DNA of 64,000 nucleotides. Source: Rhizoctonia solani. Its lineage: Eukaryota > Basidiomycota > Agaricomycetes > Cantharellales > Ceratobasidiaceae. The DNA is taken from NCBI RefSeq assembly GCF_016906535.1, contig NC_057370.1, forward strand, positions 682,001-746,000. Reading direction: 5' to 3'. The translations under genes were made by a program, and so were the position numbers. Below are positions 1 through 11,488 of the stretch, piece by piece; the first letter of the stretch is position 1, and each line of letters begins with the position of its first letter. Below the pieces are notes generated by a model. It worked only from the letters and a program-made list of their open reading frames with translations. It did no database searches and was not told the DNA's origin.

Positions 1-30
1 TAGCCATGTCAGGAGGTGAGGCTCATGACA
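1..30 (-). repeat. LTR-A end fragment at window edge
   Basis: The first 30 bases match the terminal segment of LTR-A (…GGCTCATGACA on the plus strand), the LTR of the full Gypsy-1 at 25315-32331. The rest lies outside the window. It is followed directly by gag-like sequence in the opposite sense, so it is probably the end of a solo LTR inserted in the relic described next. Confidence 0.7.
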
Positions 31-726
31 GACAGGGAAAACAAAGAGTGAAGCTAGAGTTACCAGAACCTCCAAGAGCAATCACATGAAAGCACTGGAG
101 AATCACATACACTCTAGAGCACCTCAGCAATGGCCCAGAACAACAAGTTGCATTAACTACACCTATGGGAAAATGTCCAAGCACGCCAGTGCAGCAACCA
201 TTCACCTGAATGAGTGCTTGGTTCTTTCACAACCAGGAGGGTAGATAAGGCAAAGGAGACTTGGACAATGCACAACCTTGCTGTCATCATGGGCAGAGCC
301 TTATATGTCCAACTGCGGAACACCTTAAGGAGTCAGTCCCTGATTCCTGGACCCAATCAAGCAAAATCCAAGATCCCTGCTCCTGAGAAGAGTGGTGGCA
401 AAAGGGCCCCAATGCTACATCCTGGATTGCAAAACATACCTCCTCAACAATGCTTCTTCCTTCACTTCAGATCACAGTTGCATCACTGTTGTTCTCATGC
501 AACCAAAAAAAAAGACAGCCTTAGAAATTGGGTTGTATCTACCTAAAGAGGCTTCTGAATGGGAAGCCTGAGCTAATTCTAAACTCCTAGAACTCATTTA
601 AAGCTCCATTCCTTTGCAATTGGAGAAACACTGCTGCACAAATTGCAGAACAATGCCTGTGCAAGCGCAAGCAATCTAGGTCTGCAAGCAACTATGGAAT
701 GAACTTTAGAATTATTGCTAGCAAAC

Positions 727-1651
727 TGTTATAACCAAGACTAAACAACTACAATAAGACAGTGAGACAATTTGCACAGATGGAGAAGTAGGAAATTGAC
801 AAGGTGAATTATAATTGGGGTTTCCAAGCCACTTCACAGTCTCCTTCTATAACAAAATGTAAGAGGGCGTAGAAACATAGATGGGAGCGGCATCTAGGCC
901 ATACAACTAAGAGGGAAGATGGAGCACATGTCTAAGAGGCTTGACAAAGTGACACTGGTCGGTGCACAGCAAGATAAGCAAGATAGAAGCACTTAGAAGG
1001 GACTAAGTCCGGACTAATTGCAAGAAAGTGGAAGAGAAGAAGGGAGATCACAAATGTCACAACCAAGAGTAAAATGACTGCTGTGAGATATTGAGATGAT
1101 TCACACAGATGAGAGAGTGGGAAATCAACAAGGTGAATTGTTCTTGGGGTTTCCAAGGCAATTCACAGTCTTCTTTTATAACAAAAAGTGAAAGGGGGTA
1201 AATACAAGGGAAGGGACGGTGTCCGGGCCGCACAACTTGGAAGCAAGATGGAGCATATGGCTCAGAAGCTCTACACATTGAACCGGGCCGGTGCGCAGCG
1301 AGATGAGCAAGATAGAAGCACTTAGAGCGGAATAAGTCCGGACTAAGTGCAAGAAGGGAACAAGGAAGAGGGAAGAACATAAACATGGAAGAAAGGAACT
1401 ATGCAAACAGATGAGATGGATACAGATGAGTCCCCCAGACAAATACACTGGGGGAGGGAGGAGGTGACAGGCAGCACATAATCATGTCAGGAGGTGAGGC
1501 TCATGACAACAAACCAAGAAGAAAAGAAGCATACAAACAGATGAGGTGGATAAAGATTGGATGTACATGAACTTCCACAGATACATACACTAGGAGGCAA
1601 CAGGGAGCAACAGAGAGTACACAGACATGTCAGGAGGTGAGACTTAAGACA
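727..1651 (-). repeat. Solo LTR-A (older), itself split
   Basis: Diverged LTR-A copy starting TGTTATAACC and ending AAGACA. It is flanked by a perfect 5-bp duplication CAAAC (722-726 and 1652-1656). A younger LTR-A is nested inside it at 1055-1508. It interrupts the gag relic. LTR-A sense here and below means the strand of the parent element's mRNA. Confidence 0.85.
1055..1508 (-). repeat. Solo LTR-A nested in an older LTR-A
   Basis: 454-bp LTR-A running TGTCACAACC…CTCATGACA, with a perfect 5-bp duplication ACAAA at 1050-1054 and 1509-1513. It is much closer to the LTRs of the full Gypsy-1 than its host LTR is, which fits a later insertion followed by LTR-LTR recombination. Confidence 0.9.
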
Positions 1652-1845
1652 CAAACTAGGATAGTCAGATGGCGTGCCTGTCTTTGCTTTCTGCCAAGAG
1701 TTAGAAACAGTCAGAAGTAATCTAATTGAGTTCACTCTGCACAAAAACAACAGTTCATTAGATAAACTCATCTCAATTGCTTGTCTAATTGATGATACTC
1801 CATTGGAAACACACAAGGAGTGCAAGAATAGTAACAACAACCCCA

Positions 1846-2304
1846 TGTCATGAACCTTACCTTTTGACATGTTTGTATGCTCATTGTCACTCTCTCCTTC
1901 CCTCTAGTGCATGTATTTGTAGAAGGTCATGTGCATCCCATCGCTATCCATTTCATCTGTTTATATATTTCCTTTCTTCTTTGTTCGTCATCTTCCTACT
2001 TCTCTTCCCCTTCCTTGCACTTAGTCCGTTCTTAGTCCGTTCTAAGTGTTTCTATCTTGCTTATCTTGCTGCGCACCGGCCTGTGTCATTGTGTAGAGCT
2101 TCTTGAACATGTGCTCCATCTTCCCTCACAGCTGTACGGCCTGGATGCCCCTCCCTTCTATGTTTTTACGCCTTTGAACTTTGTTATAAAAGAAGACTGT
2201 AAATTGCCTTGGAAACCCCAAGAATAATTCAACTTGATTTATCACCCTCATATTGGTGAGTTATCTTATTGTTTCACAACGGCCTTTGATTCTTGGTTGT
2301 GACA
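1846..2304 (+). repeat. Solo LTR-A, opposite orientation
   Basis: LTR-A in the plus sense (TGTCATGAAC…GGTTGTGACA) flanked by a perfect 5-bp duplication CCCCA at 1841-1845 and 2305-2309. It splits the gag relic upstream of the zinc-knuckle remnant. Confidence 0.9.
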
Positions 2305-2590
2305 CCCCAGCAACTTGGCACCCAAAAGAACTCAATATTTAAGCAGAAATGCTAGGGAATGCTCCAAATGTGAAGAGAAGTCTCACAAACGGGAGGACTG
2401 GTATAGATGGTGTTTGAAGACATCAGAGAGCCCCAAGCAAGAATCAGGGAAGAATGCTGGAATGAAAGGGACTTAGAGCCACTTCCACAGCAGCAAAAGC
2501 CTGAGGAAGCTCTGCCTAGTCTAGGCTTCCTGAATCTTGCCCAAGGTGTGCAGATCTGTTATCCTATGCAGCTTTTCAAACCAATAAAGT

Positions 2591-3287
2591 AGCAGTACTC
2601 ACTATAGAAATAAGGAGAATCACAGATATCTGGATAGCTTTGATTGACTCTGGCTCTTCTGCCAATTTGATTAATACTGAACTTGCTTGCTCCCACAACA
2701 TTCAACTCATTGAACTGGACTCCACACGCTCTGTCATTGGTATGACTGGCAGAAAAGTCCATGGCTGCATTCGCTCCAATTATGGCTTAGTCTTCAGTCT
2801 TAACAGGCCATTTTCTGCCATCTTCTATGCTCTTCCCTTGGGAAACAGGAATCTTATCCTTGGAACTCCCTGGCTTAAATTGGCTATCCCTGACATTGAT
2901 TGGAATACCATGAAATTCTCACTCTGCCTGGCAACAGAAGCACAAGTTGGCAACGTCGATCCTGAGCCTCAGAACTTCTCTGCTGAGTTTCAGGAATCCC
3001 AGAAGGTCTTTAACAAAGTGTTTTTCACCCTGACAGAACATTGCCTGTATGACATTCCTATTGGTCTGGAAGATGAGTAGCCTCCCTATGGCCCCATCAA
3101 TTTTATGATTCCTGTAGAAAGGTAAAAACTCTGGGAGCGCATTGACTCAGAACTTGCAGCTGGAAAGATTGTGCCAACCATATCGCCAGCAAGAGCGCCA
3201 GTTATCTTTATAGAAAGGGTTGATGGCAGACTTTGATCAGTTGTGGGCAATTGCTGTTAAATGCCATCACCATCAAGGATAGATACG
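2591..3287 (+). pseudogene. Gypsy-1 pol relic (protease to RT start)
   Basis: Best open part is 2640-3080. It shows the aspartic protease motif IDSGSSANLI and the linker PLGNRNLILGTPWLKL, as in the full Gypsy-1 pol (26373-30024). Downstream, the reverse transcriptase start is broken by stops and ends at a segment equivalent to NAITIKDRYA near 3260-3287. There the sequence jumps straight to the post-integrase region, so RT, RNase H and integrase are deleted. The copy is dead and internally deleted. Confidence 0.8.
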
Positions 3288-3821
3288 CACTCAGATACAC
3301 TGTATGGTAAGCAAGTATACTGCTGGTGGCACTTCATTGCATCCCATCCAGGGGCTTTCTGGGACCTCCTGAGTGGCATTGCCATGGATTTACTACTTTG
3401 CCTGCCGCGGTCTCCACACTTCCATCTGCAAGAGAGCTGGATTAGGCAATGCAAATCCTTATCTTGCTTTACCTAGCTAACAAACAACTTACACAAGCAG
3501 GCTAGCAATGCTACTGACTCCACTAGGCCCAGACACTCCCAGACAAACAGAGGCGCATGTGCCAACCCTCTTGCCACTCCCATTGTTCTCCAGCACCCCA
3601 GACACTTGCTGAACCCCAGAATACTTGTCTCTAGTAAGGGGGATATAATGGGAGCCTCAGAGCTACCTAGGATGGAATAATCAGAAGATCAGAAGGAATG
3701 TTGAAACATTTGAAAGTAGTGGGAATGAGGAGCTGTTTAGTTTGGAGAGTTACTTGTTGATTGTTCTGAATGGATGTAGGCAGCCCTTTGTTGCTACCCA
3801 AAGGCCCTTTGAAGGGGGGCA
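3288..3821 (+). pseudogene. Gypsy-1 post-integrase region relic
   Basis: Resumes after the deletion with DTLYGKQVYCWWHFIASHP, which matches the extra coding region beyond the chromodomain of Gypsy-1 (minus strand, 25811-26770). It continues through the proline-rich tail to a short G-rich tract GAAGGGGGG near 3811-3819 that corresponds to the polypurine tract. Frame is not kept throughout. Confidence 0.75.
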
Positions 3822-4200
3822 CCTTTACCTTCTGACATACCTGTGTGTTCTCTGTTGCTCCCTCCTTTCCCCTAGTGCTTGTATCTGGAGAATTTTACAA
3901 GCATCCCCTTGCTATCTATCTGATCTGTTTGTGTTTCCTTTCTTTCATGTTTGTCCTCCCTACTTCTCTTCCCCTTCCTTTCACTTAATCCAGACTTACT
4001 CTGTTCTCAGTACTTTTATCTTGCTTATCATGGGTGAGCACTGGCCTAGTCTGCTGTGTAGAGCTTCTTAGATATGCGTTCTGTCTTCCCCCTTGGTTGT
4101 ACAGCATAAACACCGCTATTTCTATGTATTTACCTGCTTTTCCAATTTGTTGTAAAAGGAGACTTTGAATAGGCTTGAAAACCCATAGAACAACTCACTT
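3822..4200 (+). repeat. Truncated 3' LTR-A
   Basis: LTR-A-like sequence starting inside the LTR (…CCTTCTGACATACC) and stopping before its normal end, around AACTCACTTCGTCAATTTC. It follows the polypurine-like tract, as expected for a 3' LTR, but both ends are eroded. Confidence 0.65.
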
Positions 4201-4210
4201 CGTCAATTTC

Positions 4211-4281
4211 AGGCACACTTTCAAGGGAAGGAGGGAGCAACAGGGAATGCATAAGCATGTTAGGAGGTTAGGCTCATGACA
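4211..4281 (-). repeat. LTR-A terminal fragment, reversed
   Basis: About 70 bp matching the end of an LTR-A in the other orientation (GGGAGCAACAGG…GGCTCATGACA). It abuts the truncated LTR on its left and post-integrase sequence on its right, so this point is a rearrangement junction between at least two Gypsy-1 copies. Confidence 0.6.
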
Positions 4282-5575
4282 CCTCCACTGCCAAAACTTG
4301 CTTTGTTAATCTCTTATTGTGCTCACTACTGTCCAAACATACTTGTCTTTAACTCCATTGATGCCTTGGCTTACAATCCTTGCCTCATTAACTGCTATAT
4401 TTTGAATGGCTCAAAGGTTGAGAGCAAATTTAGACAGTTCTGCCATTATACATATGCTGATAAGCACCAGCATTTGCAACAAGGTTGTTATGAGCCTCAT
4501 GTCCTGACATGTATACTGGTTGGTTTGCTCTCTAGTTGCCTGCCAGCATGTACATACTTAGAGAGTCTATCCTCTGTTCCATCTAATTCATCTCATCTGT
4601 TTCACTTGTTCTGATCTTCTGTGTTTGTTTTCTCCCTTCCTTCCCTTCTTTTTGCACTTAGTATGGGCCTACTCCACTTTAAATACTTCTATCTTGCTTA
4701 TCTGGCTGCGCACTGGTTTGCCACATCATGTAACGCTTCTTGGACATGTGCTTACACTTTTGAATGAGTTGTACAGCCTGGAAGCTGCTCCCTGGGATGT
4801 ATTTCCCTCCTGCTTGTTTTGGCTATGAAAGAAGACTGTAGATTGCCTTGGAAACCCTGAGAGCAAAAATTCACCTTGTCATTCTTCTCATTCCCTTCTG
4901 TGTGAAATCAAATCTCCCTCACAGCCAATATATTTTCTCTTTGCTGTGAAAATGGTCAAGCCCTTCAAATGCATTGTCTACAAGCACCCTAAGTGGAGAT
5001 TCTACTGGCTTAATCCCAGGGGGAAAGAGAGCCCAGATACACTGTATGGGAAGAAAGTATACTGCTGGTGGCACTTCATTGCCTCACATCTGGCTGCTTT
5101 CAGGGACCTTCTTAGCAGCATTGCCATGGATTTGCTACTTTGCCGCCCACAGTCTCCACAACCCCCCCCCCCATCAAGGGGGCTAGCCTAGGCAACACAG
5201 AACCTCATTCTGCTCTACCCAGCAGATTTGCCAGCCTACACAAGTGGGCCAGTAACACCAGTAGCTCCTCTGCTACACCCTGGCACTCCCAGGATAATGG
5301 AGGCACATCTACTGGCCCCCCTGCTATTCTTGCCACTCTTCAGCACACCAGACACTTGCTGGACTCCAGGATATGTGTCTCCAGTCAGGGAGACACAACA
5401 GGAACCTTGCAGATACCTAGGATTGAACAATCAGAAGATCAGAAGGAATGTTGAAACATTTGAAGATAGTGGGGATGAGGAGATGTTTAGTTTCAGGACT
5501 TACTTGCCATTGATTGTTCTGAATGAATATAAACAGCCCTTTGTCACTCTCTAAGGGCTCTTTGATGGGTGGCCA
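4282..5575 (+). pseudogene. Second Gypsy-1 post-integrase relic
   Basis: Segments at 4282-4485 (LPKLALL…NSIDALAYNPC) and 4952-5560 (YKHPKWRFYWLNPRG…DTLYGKKVYCWWHFIASH, then a proline-rich tail) match the region after the chromodomain in Gypsy-1. An LTR-A at 4486-4951 splits it. A 5' LTR, gag and most of pol are absent. A C-run near 5162-5171 lies within it. Confidence 0.75.
4486..4951 (+). repeat. Diverged solo LTR-A
   Basis: LTR-A in the plus sense (TGTTATGAGCCTCATG…GCTGTGAAA). The flanks AAGGT (4481-4485) and ATGGT (4952-4956) look like an eroded 5-bp duplication, and removing the LTR rejoins the coding sequence as in Gypsy-1. The last bases have decayed from TGACA. Confidence 0.7.
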
Positions 5576-6034
5576 TGTCAAGTGCCTCACCTCCTGACAT
5601 GCCTGCATGTTCCCTGTTGCTTCCTTATTCCCCCTAGTGTTTATATCTGAAAAGTCTCATGTGTATGATATCCCAATCCATCTGATCTGTTTTTATTCTT
5701 TCTGTCTTGCATAATTGTGTTACTCCTGCTTTCTTTCCCTTCCTTGCACTTAGTCCACACATACCTTGTTCTAAGTGCTTCTATCTTGCTGATCTTGCTG
5801 TGCACTGGCCCAGCCTATGGTGTACAACTTCTTAGACATGTGCTCTGTCTTCTCTCTTGGTTGTATGGCCTGGATGCTCCCCTCCATGTATTTACCTCCT
5901 TTTCAGTTTGTTTTCAAAAAAGGACTGTGAATTGCCTTGGTAACCCAAAGAATAATTCATCTTATTGATTTCCACTCTCCATCCTGAGTGAATTGTCTTC
6001 TCTCACAGCAGCCACTCAATCTTGATTGTGGCTT
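5576..6034 (+). repeat. 3' LTR-A of the relic
   Basis: Begins TGTCAAGTGCCTCACC directly after the post-integrase tail, in the position of a 3' LTR, and ends around TTGATTGTGGCTT, a decayed form of TTGGTTGTGACA. Confidence 0.7.
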
Positions 6035-6572
6035 AAGAGCAATGGACAGGTGAAGCATGTCAAACTTTCATTTGAACATGTCTTGAAGGCATGTGCAGGT
6101 GTTAGAAGAGCAGCACAAAAAAAGGTTATTCAAAATCAAATGAAAAGAGTATGGACCAGAGGAAAGCACTTGGGAACCCCATGAGAATCTTCAAAATGCA
6201 GACACAAATTTGAAAAAATGTGACAAGAACTTGAAGAGGAAGGGCCTTGGCAGCACAAAGGTCTTTAGAGGGGAGCAGTGTTGTAGACATAGGAAGACAC
6301 AGTGAGCTACCATAGTTTTGCATGCCAGGGACAGGTCACAGGTTTACTTCAATAGCTCAGCAACCAATGGGTGGATCCCCTTCAAATTTCATTGACAAAT
6401 GGTGCTTATGTAACACTACATACTGGAAAACTCTGGGTGAAGTAAACATCCTAAATTTTGGGACAAAGTTCTACCATGTATGCTGGTGGATCTTGGTATG
6501 CATAAGTATTTATTTTGGTAAGATTCAATACAAAAGTGCAATACCAGAATTCAGTATGTCCACTTACCCTCC
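6035..6572. other. Unassigned repeat-like sequence
   Basis: I recognise no gene. About 6312-6445 resembles, at low identity, the outer arm of the palindromic element at 15424-17018 (TTTGCATGCCAGGGACAGG…AACACTACATACTGG), so it is probably an old fragment of that family. 6035-6311 shows nothing identifiable. Confidence 0.4.
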
Positions 6573-7142
6573 TGTTACACCCTCACAATTTATACCACTA
6601 GAATCTCCTTATTTTTCTGATATTTGTAGTATTCTTTCCAAACTTGTTATCTTTTGTTTTTCTATCACATGATCTTGGTGCTTACAAGCCAAGATGCCAT
6701 GCCAAGATGCCATGCCAAGGGCACCTAGCACAGATCCACACTTCTGCGCAGCCCACAGCATGCTTCCTATTTCACATGTAGACTTTGTTTCCCATATGCA
6801 CAGACCACATGTACTTAGTTTGTTTTGTTATATATACAGGAGGAAAATTGCTTGGAGTCCCCAAGTCAATTTTACCTTGTCTCTAATCACAGACAGGCTA
6901 TTGCCCAGCTAAGTAGTCCAGGCCCCCATAGGCCCCCTTACTTGTTAACCACCTTGACCACAGTAGCCAACACCATCTCTACTGGCCTAAGGCATCCCTC
7001 CATTGTCACTGGATAGTTCAGCACTGCCTTATAGCAGTTTACAGTAGTTAGCCTAGTAGATTAGTTAACAGTGTCCTTTATTGGTACAGCCCTAAGTGCC
7101 TGCCCCTTAGTGTGTACCCAACCTTACAGTTGGTGTATGACA
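6573..7142 (+). repeat. Solo LTR-B
   Basis: 570-bp diverged relative of the Gypsy-2 LTR (LTR-B), starting TGTTACACCC and ending GGTGTATGACA, flanked by a perfect 5-bp duplication CCTCC (6568-6572 and 7143-7147). The conserved LTR-B core GCTTGGAGTCCCCAAGTCAA is at about 6850. It is oriented opposite to the window's full Gypsy-2. Confidence 0.85.
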
Positions 7143-7628
7143 CCTCCTTTGGTATATTTATATTTTCATGAGATTTGCCTCATTCACAATTTCAACTATG
7201 TTCCAACACTATTTTCATAGCAATTGTGTTTGTATTGCCATCAATACATTTCCAATTTTTAGGGTTTTAAGCATTGAATTTTGCAGTTTTGAATCAAAAA
7301 CAGAGGCTTTATAAAACACAAGATTATATTGAACAATGGTATACAGTGGGTCACAAATCAAATGGAACACATGACTGTTTCAACTTAAAGCTGCTGCAAT
7401 GGGCTGTGTATGTGGATTTGTACTTAGGTCAAATAATGAAGGTTGCTCAAAATAGAAATGAGATTGCATCCTTGAATTTCTGTGGTGCTGGCCAAAGGCT
7501 GTGGCAATGTAGATAGGAAACACTTTTTTGTTTGTTCCATTTGATTTGATGCTGACAAAGCGTCAATGCGCATGCACACAATCCTCAAAGCAGAACAGAA
7601 CATTATATTATTACAATACATGAGACAA

Positions 7629-10278
7629 TTAGTAGCAAGTGTTCCCACCCTTCATAGCAATTAGTTCTTCCACCCAATCCACCATAGAATCATACACTTT
7701 GTCAATATAAGACTGAGGGATACACACCCACTCCTCCTGAAGAACCTCCCACAATTCATTTGAGTTCTGAGGCAAATGAGGGTGCATGTGAATCCTACAA
7801 TCCAAGTAGTCCCATATGTTCTCAATTGGATTCATATTGGGGCTGTTGGCTGGCCATGGAAGGAGTGAGAGACAATGTTCAGTGATCCAGTTGCAGGTGT
7901 GAATGGTCATGTGCTTTGGATCATTGTCATGTTGGAAGATAGTGCAACAAGGAGAGAGGGAGTGCTCATGGAAGGTTGGTGTTATGGATATGACATTTCT
8001 TCTTTAATCTGTACTTATTTTATTAATTACACTAGTAATCTTACAGTAAATAAATGAGATAAAGATGCGAACTAAGGTTTTCAAGGTCCCTCTATCCAAT
8101 AGTGACCTTTACAAAACCTACAAAGCTCAGGAATACCCTTAATATGCAATGCCTTTTGCATATATGCTGTTTTCTCACTCATTTAAATATATATAAATTC
8201 AGCTGAGTGGATAAACAGTAACAAGAAATATTTCTCTTGTTTGTAGTATTTATTATTCAAGATTCTATCTTGTGGCTACACACAGAAATATTCAGGGTCC
8301 CCCCTGTTGCATAGGCAAGTGCTCTGGCACTTAATCAGCCCTTAAGCGCCGACGCACTAAATGCGCCTTTTCTCCATCACCCGGGCATCCCACACTGCCG
8401 AATTGCTTGCGCTTAGGTGCGCATGTTTGTGCTCTCCAGAACGCTGGGTCAAACTCCCAAAACGGACAACATTTGGCTGAGTTATGCCCCATTTACTGTA
8501 AGTACCCAATGCAGAGGTATCCTACCTTTGGGATTGTTTACTCCAAGGATGAAACACTTAGCCTTGGGACATCTAAGGACCCACACAGGTAAATACTGCC
8601 TTGGGGCAAACATTGCCTTGGGGCAAATATTAGGATCTGTTGTTTGTTTACTATGTACCAAAGTATTGGCTCCCTCAAGTGTTTCAGTTGCCACATATAC
8701 CTCCTGTACCCCCTCTTGGTATCAATCATGTATATACTTGTTTGTGCGCCTTCTCAGGGTATAAAAGGACCCTGTGAAGACGCTTCTAATCCATCCATTT
8801 ATCCACTCTTATATATTGACATATACACACAAGCCTTTAACAGCTTATCTGCGCATTTACTTTAGTGATTGACTCACTGTAAATAGCATAGGAGGTTATT
8901 TGGCGCACTAAGACCATAGGCCAGTCCCAACAGACACAGGGTAACCTATTAGTGTACTTACTGCGACCCTGTGCCCCTTGACTGTCACAGTTGTTGAGTT
9001 CAACATTGAGTATAGTGCAACGATACTGTAAGGATTGTTGTGATTGAGTGATAGTGTTTCAATCCACCACACCCCTTATATTGTAGATAGCTTTATCTAC
9101 AATATCTCATAAATCCTAGATATATTCTAGGTAAACCCCATAAGTCTTAAGTATTACTTAAGCATATATAAGTCCTATACCTATTAGGCAAATCCTATAA
9201 ATCCTGTACATTAGTCAGGTAACCCTCTTACTTAAGGTACTATCCTAGAGACCTTAAGTAAACATACCCTTAGTCACTTAGGCCTAAGTAACTTTAGTCT
9301 AAGGTACTATACATAACCAACCACCTGCACTTCATAGTTGCTAGACTATTTGTTAGGAGTTGTTATTCCTGATAACCTAGCCTATACTGTGCATATATTC
9401 TGTGCATATATTCTGATTCTTAATACTAGTTCTTAGTTATTCCCATATACATTGTGTATATAGTAATTCTTTCTTACTCCTGTACTTACACGACTCTTAA
9501 CAGTTGGTAAGAGATTGTCCTCCAAAATTTGGGTGTATTGGACTGCTGTAGACATCCCTTGATATGATGCAGTTGGCCCACTCAATCAGCTGTAATACAT
9601 CCCCACACCATAATATTCCCACTGCTGTGTTTGACCATCTTTTGCATATAGCATGGGTCTAGAGCAAGGCCTGGACGTCTCCAGCAACATAGAGGGCCAT
9701 CACCACCCTAAACGTCAAATTTTGACTCATCTGAGAAGACAACATAGCACCAATCATGTGCCAACCATGTTGCATGGTCTTGAGCCCAGTTGCAACAAGC
9801 CTTGAGGTGTTGCTTAGTAAGAAGGGGGACACAGCAACAGGCATAGTTCTTGATGCCAAGGTTGCACAGACAATGGCAGACAGTCTTGGTTGAGACATGG
9901 GGGTAATAGTCCCAACAGAGCTGGGCTGCAATAGCCAATTGCTTACAAGACAACAAAAGTGCAACAAATTTTGTGTAAGGTGCAACCTGCAAGGGCAACC
10001 AGAGCAAGCTTGGTTTGAGTAATAGCTGTGGGTCTTATAGTAGTTGAGCATGTACGGTAGACTGTGGTTGAAGGAACACCCAGTTTGGCTGCAATAAGAC
10101 AAACAGTCAAGCCAATCCTGCAGAGGGCTAAGATTTGAGTGCAGACTTCAGTACTGTGTTGTGGACCACAAGAATGCATGATAGGATGAGCTTGGGAAAC
10201 TACAGTCATCTTGTTGAGCTTTAAATACAGAGTCAAGGCAGCTGGGGATAGGAGAGTGGTAAATAACAGCTCAGCCAC
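7629..10278 (-). pseudogene. Tc1-type transposase relic
   Basis: Transposase that would cut and paste the element at TA sites. The N-terminal helix-turn-helix part lies at about 9943-10278 (…HSTEVCTQILALCRIGLTV), the first-Asp region at 9708-9800 (FSDESKFDV), and the C-terminal part with PNMNPIENIWDYL, including the catalytic Glu, at 7629-7910. At least three frames are used on the 9.6-10.3 kb side, so several indels have occurred, and the solo LTR at 7980-9502 separates the last catalytic residue from the rest. Confidence 0.85.
7980..9502 (+). repeat. Solo LTR-C (complete, 1523 bp)
   Basis: Starts TGTTATGGATATGAC and ends CTCTTAACA, with TGTTA/TAACA ends and a perfect 5-bp duplication GTTGG (7975-7979 and 9503-9507). 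It contains a TATA-like GTATAAAAGG near 8760, a possible promoter. No internal region of this family is present as a full element here, so the parent element is unknown. Other copies lie at 14777-17879, 24944-33442 and 36905-37588. Confidence 0.9.
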
Positions 10279-10482
10279 ATATCAAATGGAACAATAAAAA
10301 CTTTATTCCCCCTATTTCTCCTCAGCATCATCCTCAATTAATGCAGGATTTTGCATCATGAACAATGTCAGTTATACAAGCATCTTTTATTATTCTACAT
10401 CAGTACAATTTGGCCTACATGGCCTGTTGCAGCAGCTTTAGGTTGAAACAGTCACATGTTCCATTTGATTTGTGGCCCACTG

Positions 10483-11035
10483 TATTTTGCAGTAAAAAAG
10501 ATAACAATAAGTTTGCAATCAAAACTCAAACAGGAATAACAATGTATAGTATATATCAAAATTAAGTATATTGTATACAAAAAAATATTGAAGAGCAGGA
10601 AAAAAGAAGGTATTGAAGAGTGTAAAACAATGAGCACAAACAATACACAAGAATACCACAAAATCCAGCCAAAACCCTGTCAGTTTGTAGCAAAACACAG
10701 AGTACAAAAAATGTACCATACACTGTAAAAAGGGTGATGCCTTTGATAGAAAAACAGAGGGGGCAGCTGTTGCTGTCAATGCATCAGTCTTTGTTGAAGG
10801 TGTTGTCTTTGGTGCCACTGTTGCTGCAAGGAATGTTCTCCTTGCCACCCTTATTGCAAGAGCAGAATTGAAAGTCTGGTCAAGGTGGCACTCCACTAAC
10901 CTGAATATTGAGACTGCATGGTCTAGGTTGGGCAACACCTAGCCTCAGCTACAACCTTGCTTGGGTGCAGCCTACTTGGACTTTGCCAGGGGGGTATCAC
11001 CATCAAGGCTGGCATTGTCTTGCTTGCACTCCAAC
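10483..11035. other. No identifiable gene
   Basis: AT-rich sequence between a Tc1 element and an LTR-A. A minus-strand open stretch (10519-10938) with Ala/Thr-rich content has no family features I recognise, and I do not call it a gene. Confidence 0.4.
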
Positions 11036-11488
11036 TCTCATGAGCCTCACCTCCTGACATGACTTTGTATTGCCTGTCACTTCCTCCTCCTCCCAGTGCA
11101 TGTGTCTGGGGGACTCACCTGTATCCATCAAATCTGTTTGCATGTTTCCTATCTTCCTTGTTTATGTTCCTCCCAATTCCCTGTTCCCTTCTTGCACTTA
11201 GTCCAGACTTATTCTGTTCTAAGTGCTTCTATCTTGCTTATCTTGCTGCACACTGGCCCAGTTTACTGTGCAGAGCTGTGGGGCCATATGCTCTATCTTG
11301 CTTCCCAGTTGTGCAGCCTGGATGCTGTCCCTTCTCATGCATTTACTCCCCTTCACCTTTGTTATAAAAGAAGACTGTGAATTGGCTTGGAAACCCCAAG
11401 AACCATTCACCTTGTCAATTTCCCACTTTCTTCTCTGTGTGAATTGTCTCATTATCTCACAGCAATCTTTTCTCCCTTGGTTGTGACA
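11036..11488 (+). repeat. Solo LTR-A
   Basis: LTR-A in the plus sense from TCTCATGAGCC (first dinucleotide mutated from TG) to TTGGTTGTGACA. No clean 5-bp duplication is visible. It separates a Lys/Glu/Cys-rich minus-strand reading frame (11489-11793) from its likely continuation upstream. Confidence 0.8.

Larger units (their letters stand above)
31..2590 (+). pseudogene. Gypsy-1 gag relic, split by three solo LTRs
   Basis: Plus-strand remains of the Gypsy-1 Gag (structural protein of the retrotransposon particle). Pieces at 31-726, 1652-1845 and 2305-2590 translate to segments similar to the Gag of the full element at 30039-31655: an IMGRAL…KIPAPEK segment near 280-400, an IEFTLHKN…ACLIDDT segment near 1720-1800, and a zinc-knuckle remnant CSKCEEKSHKRED near 2365-2400 whose last cysteine is lost. 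Frameshifts and stops break it throughout. Solo LTRs at 727-1651 and 1846-2304 interrupt it, and the duplications flanking them rejoin the coding sequence. It is a fossil, not a working gene. Confidence 0.75.
7344..10482 (-). mobile_element. Tc1/mariner element split by a solo LTR
   Basis: Terminal inverted repeats begin CAGTGGGTCACAAATCAAAT at 7344 and, reverse-complemented, CAGTGGGCCACAAATCAAAT ending at 10482. TA dinucleotides sit at both ends (7342-7343, 10483-10484), the Tc1/mariner target duplication. The inverted repeats stay recognisable for roughly 100 bp. Without the LTR-C at 7980-9502 the element would be about 1.6 kb, the usual Tc1 size. The transposase inside is broken, so it could only move in trans. 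Confidence 0.9.

Noticed and set aside
9061..9350. Dense short palindromic motifs such as CTAGATATATTCTAG and TAAGTATTACTTA, considered as a CRISPR-like or regulatory array
   Set aside because: They are irregular, without unique spacers, and recur identically in every LTR-C copy, so they belong to the LTR.
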